DNA of 64,000 bases, from assembly GCF_000284315.1 (NCBI RefSeq), contig NC_017094.1, positions 1,829,486 through 1,893,485 of the forward strand, read 5' to 3'. The notes under the pieces were generated by a model that was not told where the DNA came from, did not search any database, and saw nothing but the letters and a program-made list of their open reading frames with translations. Source of the DNA: Leptospirillum ferrooxidans C2-3 (GTDB lineage: Bacteria > Nitrospirota > Leptospirillia > Leptospirillales > Leptospirillaceae). Below are positions 45,364-55,868 of the stretch, one piece after another. The translations under genes were made by a program, and so were the position numbers. Every line of letters begins with the position of its first letter. Position 1 is the stretch's first letter.

Positions 45364-47037
45364 TCAATCAGTCACTGCACCCTTGCTGGCAGAGGAAACA
45401 GACTTTGCATATTTTGCCAGGACTCCTCTCGTGTAGCGAGGAAAAGGAGCCGTCCACCCAGCCCGGCGGAGTTCGATCTCCTCTTCAGCCACGTGAAGTT
45501 CCAGAAGCCGCTTTTCTGTATCGATGGTGATGAGGTCCCCCTCCCTGACCAGAGCGATCGTGCCACCCACCGCCGCTTCCGGCGCAACATGGCCCACAAC
45601 CATACCGTAAGTTCCCCCCGAGAAACGGCCATCTGTGATCAAACCCACACTGTCGCCAAGCCCCTCACCCACAAGGGCCGAAGTGGGTGAAAGCATTTCA
45701 CGCATGCCTGGACCGCCTTTCGGACCCTCATAACGGATCACGATCACATCCCCGGCCTCGATCTTTCGGGAAAGGATCGCGCTCATGCACTCCTCTTCGG
45801 AGTCGAACACGCATGCCGGTCCTGTCATCCTGGGAAACTTCACCCCGCTGGTTTTGGCCAGAGCGCCTTCGCTGGCAAGGTTCCCCTTGAGAATGGCGAG
45901 ATGGCCATGCTGGTACATTGGCCTCCCCCATGGCCGGATGACATCCTGTCCGACAGGCGGTTCCTCCGGAACATCCTGCAATACCTCGCCAATGGTCTGT
46001 CCGGTTATCGTGAGCGCATCTCCATGCAGCATACCGTGAGACAACAACATTTTCATGATCTGGGGAATCCCCCCAGCCTTATGCAGTTCTGTCGTCACGT
46101 AACGCCCGGATGGCTTCAGATCGCACAACACCGGGACCTTCCGGCTCATGTCATCAAAATCATCGAGCGAAAGCTCCACTCCTGCGGCATACGCGATGGC
46201 TGGAAGGTGAAGCACAGCGTTTGTAGAGCCACCAAGAGCCATTAAAATGGCCAGAGCATTTTCAAACGCCTTTCGGGTCAGGATATCCCGCGGCAGGATC
46301 TGCTTGCGAATCGCCTGGACCAGAACCTCGGCCGAACAGGCTGCATTGTCGGACTTCTCATCGTCTTCAGTCGCCATTGTCGAGGAATAAGGCAGACTCA
46401 TCCCCATGGCCTCAAAAATGGCTGCCATGGTGTTCGCGGTATACATGCCTCCGCAGGAGCCGGCTCCCGGACAGGCATGTCGTTCGATCTCCAGTAGCTC
46501 CTGCTCGTCGATCCGTTTGGCAATGAACTCCCCGACCGCTTCGAAGGCGCTGACGACAGTTAGGTCCCGGCCATGGTAATGGCCCGGTTTGATGGTGCCC
46601 CCGTATACAAAGATGGACGGAATATTCATTCGTGCCATCGCGATCATTGCTCCCGGCAAGTTCTTGTCACATCCCCCGATCGCAAGAACTCCGTCCATGC
46701 TCTGACCGTTGCAGACCGTTTCGATGGAATCGGCGATCACTTCTCTTGAAACCAGTGAGTACTTCATGCCCTCGGTGCCCATGGAGATTCCATCTGAAAT
46801 CGTGATGGTCCCGAATACCTGAGCCATGGCGCCGGCCGCTTTCATCGCCGCCTCCGCTCTCGATGCCAGTGCGCCTATCCCGATGTTGCAGGGAGTGATG
46901 GTACTGTGCGCGCTTGCCACACCGACGATGGGCTTTTCGAAGTCCCGATCCGAGAATCCCACCGCCCTCAACAAGGCACGGTTGGGGGAACGCTGCACCC
47001 CCTGTGTGACGTTTTTGCTTCTGTGGTTGTCAGACAC
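45364..47037 (-). CDS. ilvD: Dihydroxy-acid dehydratase, short form
   Basis: The 557-residue form common in archaea and many non-proteobacterial lineages. Cluster motifs are [12 protein letters not shown] and [16 protein letters not shown], with [15 protein letters not shown] near the C-terminus. Starts at GTG 47037 after GGGGGTGA. Together with the long form at 33310-35172 it gives the organism two IlvD types with different cluster surroundings. Confidence 0.95.
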   Translation of the reverse strand: MSDNHRSKNVTQGVQRSPNRALLRAVGFSDRDFEKPIVGVASAHSTITPCNIGIGALASRAEAAMKAAGAMAQVFGTITISDGISMGTEGMKYSLVSREVIADSIETVCNGQSMDGVLAIGGCDKNLPGAMIAMARMNIPSIFVYGGTIKPGHYHGRDLTVVSAFEAVGEFIAKRIDEQELLEIERHACPGAGSCGGMYTANTMAAIFEAMGMSLPYSSTMATEDDEKSDNAACSAEVLVQAIRKQILPRDILTRKAFENALAILMALGGSTNAVLHLPAIAYAAGVELSLDDFDDMSRKVPVLCDLKPSGRYVTTELHKAGGIPQIMKMLLSHGMLHGDALTITGQTIGEVLQDVPEEPPVGQDVIRPWGRPMYQHGHLAILKGNLASEGALAKTSGVKFPRMTGPACVFDSEEECMSAILSRKIEAGDVIVIRYEGPKGGPGMREMLSPTSALVGEGLGDSVGLITDGRFSGGTYGMVVGHVAPEAAVGGTIALVREGDLITIDTEKRLLELHVAEEEIELRRAGWTAPFPRYTRGVLAKYAKSVSSASKGAVTD

Positions 47038-47114
47038 GATTCACCCCCTGGAGGCCAATAATGATGGACACTGATTCACTGTGAGAAAAAAGCCGGTCGA
47101 CAAACTTCTTCCCA

Positions 47115-47975
47115 TCAGGGGTTGCAATAGTCACAGTGGGCCGGATCGGCATACTTCCGCCCGGAGCGTTCGAGTGTGACGCGATGGTCGCACTTGAGGC
47201 AGCCGTGAACTTCAGCCATGATCCCCTGTGTCCTTCCCCCGCAGTTTCTGCAGGGGAGTCCCGGAAGCCGTTCGACAATCCAGAACCCCGGGGTATCGCA
47301 AACAGGACATACGGACCGGATCTTCTTTAACAGATCCTCGGATGCCAAACGAATAGCCTCCATCCTCAGTGGATTGGCATGGGCACGGCCATCTGTTTCC
47401 AGGAAGACCTGACCACTGTCCGATTGACCCAATGCCCAGAAAAAAGCCGTTTCAAGCTCCGGCCATGAGCGGATTCCCTTCCGGAGTCGATGATCATTCT
47501 CCCCTTCGGGACGAATAACGAGATAGTTCCCGGGGAATCCTGACTCCCGGGCAAAAGTTTCTGCCTCAGACCATTCCGATGCCAGCGAATGAAAGAAATT
47601 CGCTTTTCCCTGATAGGCCCCAAGAATCTCAAGACTCCTTTCGTCATCGATAAAGATCAGAAGCTCCAGATTCCATGGAAGCATCCCTGAAAAAGGATCA
47701 GGACCAAAAGCTCCTTCGCTTGCAACCCCGAAAGGCAGTCCTGAAAGATCCATTCCGATCCGCGCCTTTTTTCTGGCCGCCTCTATCTGCATTCCTGCCC
47801 TTGGGATATCCCGGGTAAAAGTTCCAAGGAGATCCGTGTCATAGCCCTCGACTCTCTCCACATGGCACCCGAGCGCAGGATCCAGAACCGGAGAAATGAC
47901 CCGCTCCTTTCCATGCTGGGTCAACAGGGCAATCTTCTTCCCACGGTAAAAAGAGACATCCCTTTCTGTTGGCAT
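47115..47975 (-). CDS. DUF6671-like protein with C-terminal zinc ribbon
   Basis: About 286 residues. The N-terminal two thirds start with FYRGKKIALLTQHGKERVISP and contain GYDTDLLGTFTRDI and GASEGAFGPDPF-like motifs, as in DUF6671. The C-terminus holds four CxxC pairs (CPVC, CRNC, CLKC, CDYC), enough for two zinc ribbons. Function unknown. ATG 47975 is preferred to the frame start at 48017, since TAAGG precedes it and the protein there begins at the conserved region. Confidence 0.75.
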   Translation of the reverse strand: MPTERDVSFYRGKKIALLTQHGKERVISPVLDPALGCHVERVEGYDTDLLGTFTRDIPRAGMQIEAARKKARIGMDLSGLPFGVASEGAFGPDPFSGMLPWNLELLIFIDDERSLEILGAYQGKANFFHSLASEWSEAETFARESGFPGNYLVIRPEGENDHRLRKGIRSWPELETAFFWALGQSDSGQVFLETDGRAHANPLRMEAIRLASEDLLKKIRSVCPVCDTPGFWIVERLPGLPCRNCGGRTQGIMAEVHGCLKCDHRVTLERSGRKYADPAHCDYCNP

Positions 47976-48054
47976 CCTTACGCCTTTCCTGCAACTGAAC
48001 AACCATAACAGTGACACACAAAGGGCCCAAGACGGGCGCAGATCGCAGTGTTTC

Positions 48055-49239
48055 CTACAGTTTCACGGTCTGGACCCTTTCAATACTCTTTTTAAGCTCC
48101 AGAACCAGCTGATCAACCTGATGGCGGACATCCGTCACACTTCTAAACTGTGTTTCCGTAACGCCAACAATAGACTTCAGCGAATCGGACAAAACCGTTG
48201 CACGGCTAACGATCGACTCGAATACCGTCCTGACTCCCTCCGCCTTCAGCTGGCTCTCTGCAACCGTTCCCAGCGTTCTGCATATCAGATCCACTGTCTG
48301 TGCCGTATCGTTTTGTGATTTCTTGATCGTCGCGGCGATTTCCTTTGTAGCTCCGATCGTGCGCTCCGCAAGCTTCCGGACCTCTTCTGCCACGACAGCA
48401 AACCCTCTCCCCTGCGTCCCGGCCCTGGCAGACTCGATCGCCGCATTCAAGGCAAGAAGATTGGTCTGGCTGGCAATGTCGTCGATCACCTCTACAACCA
48501 TTCCAATGTCCCGGCTCCGGGCATTGAGTTCGCTGACCACTTCACCAAGATCCTTCATCGCTCCCTCTGCCTCACGTACCTGGGAGAGAAGATCTTTCAG
48601 GGTATTCCGGCCGGCCTCTCCTTCCAAACGGGTCTTCTGTGCCTCATCGGAAACCTTCCCGGTCGTTTCAACGATCTCCCGGATTCCCGAGTCGAGAATC
48701 CCCATTGACTGAGCAAGCCGCACTGAGGATTTCTCCTGGGCCTCGACCGAGGTTCTTTCGTGCAGTCGGTCACTGGTTATATCCCTGAAAATCGTCATAT
48801 ATCCCACGATCCGTTTTGAGGAAGGATCGCTGATCAACTGTATCGTCGAAAGAAGGCTCACTTCTCCAATCTCTATCACCGCATTTCTCCGGATCTCTCC
48901 AGGTCGTATTTTTTCCAGTCTTTCCCGAATCAAGTCCGGATCCTTGTGGAAACGGTGAATCGATCCTCCCATCACCTGGGAAGGGGATATTCCAAATCTC
49001 TTCAGGAGGTCCGGCTCCATCCGGCGTACGATCTCTTTCATGCTTCGATTCATGTAAACAATGCGATTCCCGGATATTCCTGATCCCATGTCGGAAGAAG
49101 AAATCGCTATTCCCAAACTCTCCAGGGAATCAAGGATTTCCCAAGCGATCAGGGGATCCTTCATCAATCCATCACCGAAATTTGTCTCACCAGCCTGGAC
49201 AGGCGGTTCACTTTCAGGAGCCTTGGCAAACCATCCCAT
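48055..49239 (-). CDS. Soluble PAS-type methyl-accepting chemotaxis protein
   Basis: A 394-residue receptor with no transmembrane segment. A PAS-like region (about 35-155; [28 protein letters not shown] ending) precedes a signalling domain with the conserved hairpin tip [22 protein letters not shown] near residue 265 and [17 protein letters not shown]. It would signal to CheA/CheW, sensing a cytoplasmic or redox cue. No che genes are adjacent. Confidence 0.92.
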   Translation of the reverse strand: MGWFAKAPESEPPVQAGETNFGDGLMKDPLIAWEILDSLESLGIAISSSDMGSGISGNRIVYMNRSMKEIVRRMEPDLLKRFGISPSQVMGGSIHRFHKDPDLIRERLEKIRPGEIRRNAVIEIGEVSLLSTIQLISDPSSKRIVGYMTIFRDITSDRLHERTSVEAQEKSSVRLAQSMGILDSGIREIVETTGKVSDEAQKTRLEGEAGRNTLKDLLSQVREAEGAMKDLGEVVSELNARSRDIGMVVEVIDDIASQTNLLALNAAIESARAGTQGRGFAVVAEEVRKLAERTIGATKEIAATIKKSQNDTAQTVDLICRTLGTVAESQLKAEGVRTVFESIVSRATVLSDSLKSIVGVTETQFRSVTDVRHQVDQLVLELKKSIERVQTVKL

Positions 49240-49391
49240 TTCAGACCCCTTTTGCTTTCAATGTCATATGACAGAACCACTCCAGAAGAGAAGATGGAAA
49301 ATCGCTCCTTCAGACGGATCTCCCCGACTTCTCCATCACAATAGACCCCAGAACCTATCCGTCAATCTTGATCCACCAGAACAACCTCCGC

Positions 49392-52300
49392 TCAGAGAAG
49401 AAGCTTTTGTAACGCCTGATGAATCTCGGACAACTCTGACCTGAGGCGCTCCATTTCCGCCTTATTGTTGCTCTCCCTGGCCGAAGCAACCTCCGGCGCA
49501 AACGAACAGAGATCATCGTGAATCCCCTTCAGCACATCGAACCCGTCTGTGCCCCTGTGTCTCACCGTTCCCGTATGGCTCATCCACTTCTCAGAAACAG
49601 CGATATGATCATCCGTCCACTCTTTGTTCAAATTTCCCGGGGTATCGAGTCCATCCAGAAGTCCTTTCTGAAAAATGCCCAGAGCTTGCCAAAGCATCAA
49701 AAGGGGACTGTCTTTCAACCATCCCATATTCCTTGTTGTCTGACTTTTCCATGATGAAAATGGCTTCCATTTCTTCTGCCAATCCGGAATCATCGATGGA
49801 AGCATTGGCCTTGCAATTCCAAAACCCTGGGCAACAGTGCATCCGATCAGAATGAGAAGAGCCCCTTCCTCCTCAGTCTCGACCCCCTCAGCCACTACGT
49901 CTATCAGCATCATTCTGGCTGCTACGGAGAGGCTGAACACAATTGCCAGATCCTTCTGGCTCGCCATTATTCGGTGGACAAAGCACTTGTCGATCTTGAC
50001 TTCCTTGATGTCGAGTTGCTGAAGGGATGTCAGGGATGCCTGTCCTGTGCCGAAATCATCGAGACTGACAGAAACACCCAAACCCCGACACAAATCGATC
50101 GTCTTTCTGGCTCGCTCCAGATCCCTGAGAGCCTCCGTTTCCGTCACCTCGATCTCGATTCGAGGTTGTTCCGTCCGTTCCTGTCGAAGTAAGATTTGAG
50201 CAAGATCTTCCACGAATCCGTCCGAGAGGAAGTGTCGCGCGCCGATATTCACGCTGATACGAAGGTGGATACCGATTCGCTCCCACTCTTTCTGCTGGAT
50301 CAGAGCGCTTTCGAGAACCCATCGGCCCATGGCTGCGATCAACTCGCTTTTTTCGACCACCCCGATAAAAGATTCCGGAGTAAGGAGACCCCGTTCCGGA
50401 TGGTTCCAGCGGACAAGAGCCTCGACCCCGACCACTTGTCCGGTTTCCATATTGACCTGGGGCTGATAATAGAGACAAAGCTCCCCGTTCCGGAGCGCTT
50501 GTCCAAATTCGGTTAGAATCTGATGCTGGAGCTGAAGGGAATGAGCCATCTCGCTTTCAAAAATCGCCCAGCCATTTCGACCGAGATCTTTTGCCCGATA
50601 CAGGGCCATATCGGCGTGGGCAATCAGGGAGGTCGCATCTCCATGATCAGGGGGACAAAGAGTCAACCCCAAACTCCCGGAAATCCAGACTATTTCCCCG
50701 GAGCCATGGCCGACCTCGAACGGATCAAGAAGGGCCTGGACAATTTTCGAGAACAGATCACTCGGAGTTTTTCCATGTCCTAGGTCGGTCAGAAGAAGTC
50801 CAAACTCATCGCCGCCCAGACGAGCCAAGGTATCCGTTTTCCTTAAGAGAGATCCTAATCTTTTTCCGACCTGGACAAGAAGCTCATCCCCTTTTTGATG
50901 ACCCAGACGATCATTCACCACCTTGAAACCATCCAGGTCAAGAATTCCAACAGCAAAGCGTTCATGCTCCCTACCCGACCGGTGGAGCATTTGACCTATA
51001 CGCTCGATAAAAACACGCCGGTTGGGGAGATCTGTCAGGGCATCGTGCGCCGCCATATGCTCGATACGCTCTTCATTTCTCTTCCTCTCTGTAATATCCT
51101 GGGCAGAGATCACAAGCCCCTTTCGCGATCCGTCCGGATGAAAAAGAGGAACCTTTGCAACATCCAGAATGACCATATTTCCATCCGAATCAGAAAAGAC
51201 CTCGATCTCCTTTGTAGCCTTTCCGGATTCCCATGCCAGAGCATCCGAGCGGATACATCCCTTAATGATCGGAGCCATACGGGAAGATCCCGAGCAGATC
51301 TCACTGTCCGTTTTACCTATCCATTCGCTTTGTTCTTCAAGTCCGAACAGACGCAGTCCGGAGGGATTGACCGTTTCCCATCGCCCTTCACCGTCCTTAA
51401 AAAAAATGGCTTCGGGAAGGTTTTCGATCAGGATGCTCAGCCTTTCCTCCGATTTCAAACGTGCCTGCTCGGAAAGAATCCTTCTATGGGCAATCGCTAT
51501 CTCCTGAACCAGAACTTCAAGGAGGGAGAGATCGAAAGGGTCAAAACGGAAAATCGGATGAGTACTCGCAATCCACACTGCCTGTGATTCTAAAAAGGGA
51601 ACTGCCATAAAACTCTTTGCTCCCAACATGGAACGCTCTGGAAAAAGAGCCTCATATCCGGGAGAATCATCAATCAGGATTCCCTTTCCCGATTGAGAAA
51701 AGTTGCCGGACAGAGAATCACTCGAAACTCCATTATGGAATTCAAAAGGATCCGGAAATTCCGGATGCGCCCGAAAGAGGGACTTCCAGAGAAAATGTCC
51801 CGATTCCTTCTCCGCAAGACAAATCCCTCCATAATCCGCTCCGGTCATCCGGCAAAAAGAATCCAGCGCCCGTTCAATGAGCCCGTCGACCTCTTTTTCA
51901 AGAGCGATCTCCTTGATCGTCTCCAGAAGGGTTGCCTGGTGTTCTGCCAGACGAACGTGTTCCAGAACCGCCCCAAGCTGTCTCCCCATCGCCTCCAGAA
52001 AAGGAAGGTCCTGCACATCAAGCTTCTTTTGCCCGAACGTACCGACCACAAGCGCTCCGACCGTCCTTTGGCGGTTCTTGACCGGAACAGCGATCTCCGC
52101 CATCATTCCCAATGTCCTGACTTCAGGAAGAGCCCATGAGAAGCTTTGATAATCTTCTATCAGGAGTGACGTTCCTGTTTCTATGACCCTTCCGGCTGCC
52201 CCTTCTCCCATTTTCAGCGTTTTTTCGAGGAGCGGTTCCATGGAAATGACCGGATCGCGCGAGATCACTGCCCGCAATGAGAAAGCACGCAAGGAAGGAT

Positions 52301-53036
52301 TCCAGAGAACAACCTCCCCGTTGTCGGAATTGGTCAAATGGCAAATGGCCTCCAGCGCTCCCTTGAAAAGATCCGGAAGTTCTGTTTCCCGGGTCAGCTC
52401 TTCCATCCATTTCAGAAGGATCGTTGCCCGGCTTTCATGATGTTTGCGTCTCACCTCTTTCACCATGTTGTCGAGGAACAAGGCAATGTTCCCGGACAAA
52501 AAGATGAAAAGGGAGATCAGATCCGGATCGAAATAATCCGTCTCATCCGATTCGACGATCAGCGCCCCATGAACTGTTTCCCCTGAAATCAGGGGGAAAG
52601 CGGCTATGGAAGCGATTCCGCTTCCATAGCGGTCATTCCTCTGTAAATCCCCGGACTGGATCTCCATTGCATCTGTCCAGACAATCGTTTCTCTGGCTTG
52701 GATAATCTCTTCCAATAGCCGCTGATCCCGGAAACTGGTGTCATCCTTAAGCTTTTGCCCTTCATAAACGACACATCTCCCTGACCGGTTTTCCGGATCA
52801 CAAAGGGCAATCCGGACCGAAAAGACCTGCAATTCTTCAAAGAGAATGAAGCAGGTCATCCGGAGCAGGCTCTCCTGTGATGGGCCGGTGAGAATCAAAC
52901 GATCAATGCGTGCAAGAGCTCGGCAAAGTCGATTCTGACGAAACACGCCCTGGTCGCTGAAATGATATTTCCGGGATGGAGACATAATTTTCTGGAACCC
53001 CCGTGTTTTTTCAAAATGGCTCAACAAAGTGCCCAC
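49392..53036 (-). CDS. Multi-sensor GGDEF-EAL cyclic-di-GMP enzyme
   Basis: 1214 residues: three GAF-like domains (about 55-190, 215-350 and 375-515), a PAS domain (about 525-650), GGDEF (about 660-820), EAL (about 840-1080) and a C-terminal helical domain (1090-1214). GGDEF is intact (ARLGGDEF), with an RKTD inhibitory site five residues before it. The EAL set is intact (VEALVRW, IEVTETEAL, LDDFGTGQ, VAEGVE). The tail resembles the zinc-binding CZB fold but lacks some ligands. GTG 53036 is used; ATG 52985 is possible. Confidence 0.9.
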   Translation of the reverse strand: MGTLLSHFEKTRGFQKIMSPSRKYHFSDQGVFRQNRLCRALARIDRLILTGPSQESLLRMTCFILFEELQVFSVRIALCDPENRSGRCVVYEGQKLKDDTSFRDQRLLEEIIQARETIVWTDAMEIQSGDLQRNDRYGSGIASIAAFPLISGETVHGALIVESDETDYFDPDLISLFIFLSGNIALFLDNMVKEVRRKHHESRATILLKWMEELTRETELPDLFKGALEAICHLTNSDNGEVVLWNPSLRAFSLRAVISRDPVISMEPLLEKTLKMGEGAAGRVIETGTSLLIEDYQSFSWALPEVRTLGMMAEIAVPVKNRQRTVGALVVGTFGQKKLDVQDLPFLEAMGRQLGAVLEHVRLAEHQATLLETIKEIALEKEVDGLIERALDSFCRMTGADYGGICLAEKESGHFLWKSLFRAHPEFPDPFEFHNGVSSDSLSGNFSQSGKGILIDDSPGYEALFPERSMLGAKSFMAVPFLESQAVWIASTHPIFRFDPFDLSLLEVLVQEIAIAHRRILSEQARLKSEERLSILIENLPEAIFFKDGEGRWETVNPSGLRLFGLEEQSEWIGKTDSEICSGSSRMAPIIKGCIRSDALAWESGKATKEIEVFSDSDGNMVILDVAKVPLFHPDGSRKGLVISAQDITERKRNEERIEHMAAHDALTDLPNRRVFIERIGQMLHRSGREHERFAVGILDLDGFKVVNDRLGHQKGDELLVQVGKRLGSLLRKTDTLARLGGDEFGLLLTDLGHGKTPSDLFSKIVQALLDPFEVGHGSGEIVWISGSLGLTLCPPDHGDATSLIAHADMALYRAKDLGRNGWAIFESEMAHSLQLQHQILTEFGQALRNGELCLYYQPQVNMETGQVVGVEALVRWNHPERGLLTPESFIGVVEKSELIAAMGRWVLESALIQQKEWERIGIHLRISVNIGARHFLSDGFVEDLAQILLRQERTEQPRIEIEVTETEALRDLERARKTIDLCRGLGVSVSLDDFGTGQASLTSLQQLDIKEVKIDKCFVHRIMASQKDLAIVFSLSVAARMMLIDVVAEGVETEEEGALLILIGCTVAQGFGIARPMLPSMIPDWQKKWKPFSSWKSQTTRNMGWLKDSPLLMLWQALGIFQKGLLDGLDTPGNLNKEWTDDHIAVSEKWMSHTGTVRHRGTDGFDVLKGIHDDLCSFAPEVASARESNNKAEMERLRSELSEIHQALQKLLL

Positions 53037-53045
53037 GTCCGGATC

Positions 53046-53237
53046 TCATTTCCCCGCCGCTTCAGAATCTCTGATAGCGGGTGATCTTCCGAATGAGACA
53101 CCCTTCATGCGTGCCGCATTGGGAATAAAGATTTCCCCGACCATAATCAAAGAGACTCGTGATGAGCTCCGAAAACTCCACAGACCTGTTCTCTTTAGCA
53201 AGCGGATCAGATCACGTTGATTCAGATCAGGGGCCAT
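53046..53237 (-). CDS. Possible small protein (63 residues)
   Basis: Starts at ATG 53237 with GGAGG upstream. The stop lies 9 nt before the GTG of the GGDEF-EAL gene, so coupling is possible. The peptide is basic and Ser/Arg rich with no recognised domain. It may be a real leader peptide or a chance frame. Confidence 0.3.
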   Translation of the reverse strand: MAPDLNQRDLIRLLKRTGLWSFRSSSRVSLIMVGEIFIPNAARMKGVSFGRSPAIRDSEAAGK

Positions 53238-53322
53238 CTTTCCCTCCATATCATAGGAAAGATGAACCCCATCCCCTTCTGGCCGTTCCCTGAAACTTGC
53301 TATAGGTCAGCCATTCGACCTC

Positions 53323-55866
53323 TTATGACACTCGTTTCCATTGCTTGTCCGTTGTTCTCTGGTAGATTCCTCCTTGTTCATTGTCGATTTCGAAAACGAA
53401 CAGCCATCGATTCTCGATCAATTCGCGTACGAGTTCATGTTTGGCGATAATGTTATCGATTGCCGACTTCGGTGCCTCGAGAAAGACGTTCAGTCGAAGG
53501 GGTTCGTGCACCCAACGCTCTCCGTCATGAAGCGACTGCATCGGAAGACCGACGCGCAAGTCCCCGCCATTTCCCTCCAGCACACCGATCGCCCCCCCGA
53601 CAATATTGTGCAGCACCTTGTTTCCACTACCGTATCTTCTGTTATCCACAACCGAAGCGTAATACTGCATGTTGATCCAGTTGGCGACCACCATTGGCGC
53701 GGTCATGATGAGCTCCAGAACTCCAAAACCCTCATCTTTCCGCCAGTCGTAATCATGCAGGAATGATCTTCCCGAAAGATTGATCCCCACTGTTCTCGTT
53801 CGTGGAGCAGCGATAAAGGCAGCATTTCCGGCAAGCCCCCATTCCGGACGAACCTGCGACCAGTCCCGGCTGCGTTCATGGACCAGTGCATCGACTATCT
53901 CGGGAGCAGCATCATTGATCCCCAAAAGCGTTGAACGCTCCATTCTGGTCAATTGCCCTGCTTCCGCCAACCACTGCTTCAGCTGTTTCAGATCATCCGC
54001 GTGGGTCGACTCCAGTCCCTCGATATCAAACAGATCGATTGTGTCAACTGTCGTGTCGTGCAACGCACCCACAAAGCGAGTGTCGGAGGGAATCTTGATC
54101 CCTTTTTGAGAAAGCTCTTCACGAACTTTCGATTCATTCAGTAACGCAGCGATGACCCTGGCGCTCACCTCACCTGTTTGCCCTGCACAGGCACCACAAT
54201 CCAGGCCTGTTGCATAAGGATTATTGAACGTGCTGCTTCCATGGCCGACCAGAAGCACCAGTCTGGCGAAATTACTGGTCATAGACATCGCCCGCAGAAT
54301 GATTTCTGCCAATCCCCCCCGATCTGTCATCGGGATGCCGACCGTGGGTGATTCCGCTGCCTTCTGCCTGGTTTTCGTAATATCCTGTCCGTGGGAAACC
54401 GACTCCAACGTTGGAACAAGACGCCCCTTGACCGAGGAGTGAACTCCTTTGGTTGATGGATGGGGTACTGGCCTGCTCCATCCGAAGCTATCCCCCAGCA
54501 GTTTTGCCCCATAAAGCAATCCGGTCGATTCCACAAAAGAAAAACAGGAGGATGGGGAACTCTTGAAACTCTTCCAGGTATTCGCTCCATGCAAATTTTC
54601 CCGACGTTGGCGGATCGCCTTTTTGACATCATGGTCGCTGCCCCCGCGAATTCGCTCGTGGCCCTGCCAACCTGGCGTCAAAAGGACCGGAAGATGGATC
54701 CTCGGTTCTGATGCCCCCAATGGAACAAACTCCATGAATGCCCCGAAAAATCCGGCGAACCCAATCGTTTGAGCCGTCGGAGCAACTGTTTCCAGTGCTC
54801 TACGGTAAATCTCCGAACGCACATCGATACAGAATGCGGCCTGTACGGACGGCCGGACAGATGAAGAACTCTTTGTCCCTGACTGTCGACTCGGATGGGA
54901 AAGCTCCGCAATCACACTTTTCTGATAGCTCAGCTCAAAGGCTGTTTGCAGGGCAAAATCCAATTGCGTAGGGGGCATGATCCCTTTCTCTGAAGAATTT
55001 CTGATGGCTCCCGCCACTTTTTTCCAAATTTTTGCCCATTCAGTCACATTCCGGGCGTTGAACAGAATCAACTCCCATGCAAGCCTGATGGCAAGAAGAT
55101 CTATGATGGAGCTCTCCCCTCCGCCAACCAGTTCTTTTTCCCACTGGAGGTAGCGTGTCCAGGAAGCCCAACCTCCCACCGACATCAAATTGGCAAGGAG
55201 ATAGTATTCGATCATATCCGCAGGAATGGCGAGCTTCTTGACGACAAGAGCAATCGTCTCCTCCGCATTTATCGGAAGCCTGGAAACAAAGCTCCCGACA
55301 TCGCGAAGTCCCATCATCCTGGGAGCCAGATCGATTTTGGCATACTGATACCATGCCCCGAAAAGCCCTTCCTTCCCGGATGGCTCTTTCCAGATGGCTT
55401 GCCCCTGGTCAAAGTAGGCCGCACAAAATTGGCTGATCTGTTCCACAATAAAGACGCTCCATTCGGTCTTCTCACTCTGTCCCAAAACATCCGAAACCAG
55501 CGGAATCGGCTCAGGAAGAATGGGTCTGTCTCCGGACAGGCTTTTCTGCACTTCGGAAAACGTCATATCCAAACCATGTTCTTTAAGAGACTTCTCCAGA
55601 TCGGCCTTGGCGATCCGCCCTGAAGAGATTTGCTCAGCATAGTAACGGCGGGACATGAGAAGGGAGGATCCGGCAACCCTGCCCAGCGTTTCATTGGCCT
55701 TCTCAAAATCCTGATCCCTCAGGCCAAAATAAGGGCTTACGGCCACAAAAGCATCGAGCGGCCAGAGCGGAGCGATCCGATGGCAAACCGAATCGATGAT
55801 GGGTTTCAGTGAAACAGATAGATGATTCGCTTTTTCTTCCCGGTCTTGGGTTATTGAGAGACTCAT
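53323..55866 (-). CDS. dabA: Inorganic carbon transporter subunit DabA (DUF2309)
   Basis: DabA is the cytoplasmic, carbonic-anhydrase-like half of the DAB complex, which couples CO2 hydration to cation flow so that bicarbonate accumulates. The 847-residue protein keeps the proposed zinc set: Cys and Asp in FCIDVRSE, His in LVGHGSSTFNN, and Cys in GLDCGACAGQTG. It starts 2 nt after the dabB stop. Partner of DabB and, by homology to the Staphylococcus MpsABC system, likely of the MpsC proteins nearby. Confidence 0.95.
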   Translation of the reverse strand: MSLSITQDREEKANHLSVSLKPIIDSVCHRIAPLWPLDAFVAVSPYFGLRDQDFEKANETLGRVAGSSLLMSRRYYAEQISSGRIAKADLEKSLKEHGLDMTFSEVQKSLSGDRPILPEPIPLVSDVLGQSEKTEWSVFIVEQISQFCAAYFDQGQAIWKEPSGKEGLFGAWYQYAKIDLAPRMMGLRDVGSFVSRLPINAEETIALVVKKLAIPADMIEYYLLANLMSVGGWASWTRYLQWEKELVGGGESSIIDLLAIRLAWELILFNARNVTEWAKIWKKVAGAIRNSSEKGIMPPTQLDFALQTAFELSYQKSVIAELSHPSRQSGTKSSSSVRPSVQAAFCIDVRSEIYRRALETVAPTAQTIGFAGFFGAFMEFVPLGASEPRIHLPVLLTPGWQGHERIRGGSDHDVKKAIRQRRENLHGANTWKSFKSSPSSCFSFVESTGLLYGAKLLGDSFGWSRPVPHPSTKGVHSSVKGRLVPTLESVSHGQDITKTRQKAAESPTVGIPMTDRGGLAEIILRAMSMTSNFARLVLLVGHGSSTFNNPYATGLDCGACAGQTGEVSARVIAALLNESKVREELSQKGIKIPSDTRFVGALHDTTVDTIDLFDIEGLESTHADDLKQLKQWLAEAGQLTRMERSTLLGINDAAPEIVDALVHERSRDWSQVRPEWGLAGNAAFIAAPRTRTVGINLSGRSFLHDYDWRKDEGFGVLELIMTAPMVVANWINMQYYASVVDNRRYGSGNKVLHNIVGGAIGVLEGNGGDLRVGLPMQSLHDGERWVHEPLRLNVFLEAPKSAIDNIIAKHELVRELIENRWLFVFEIDNEQGGIYQRTTDKQWKRVS

Positions 55867-55868
55867 GG

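Noticed and set aside
47030..47278. 82-codon minus-strand frame between ilvD and the DUF6671 gene
   Set aside because: It mostly overlaps the DUF6671 C-terminal zinc-ribbon codons in another frame and has no recognisable domain.
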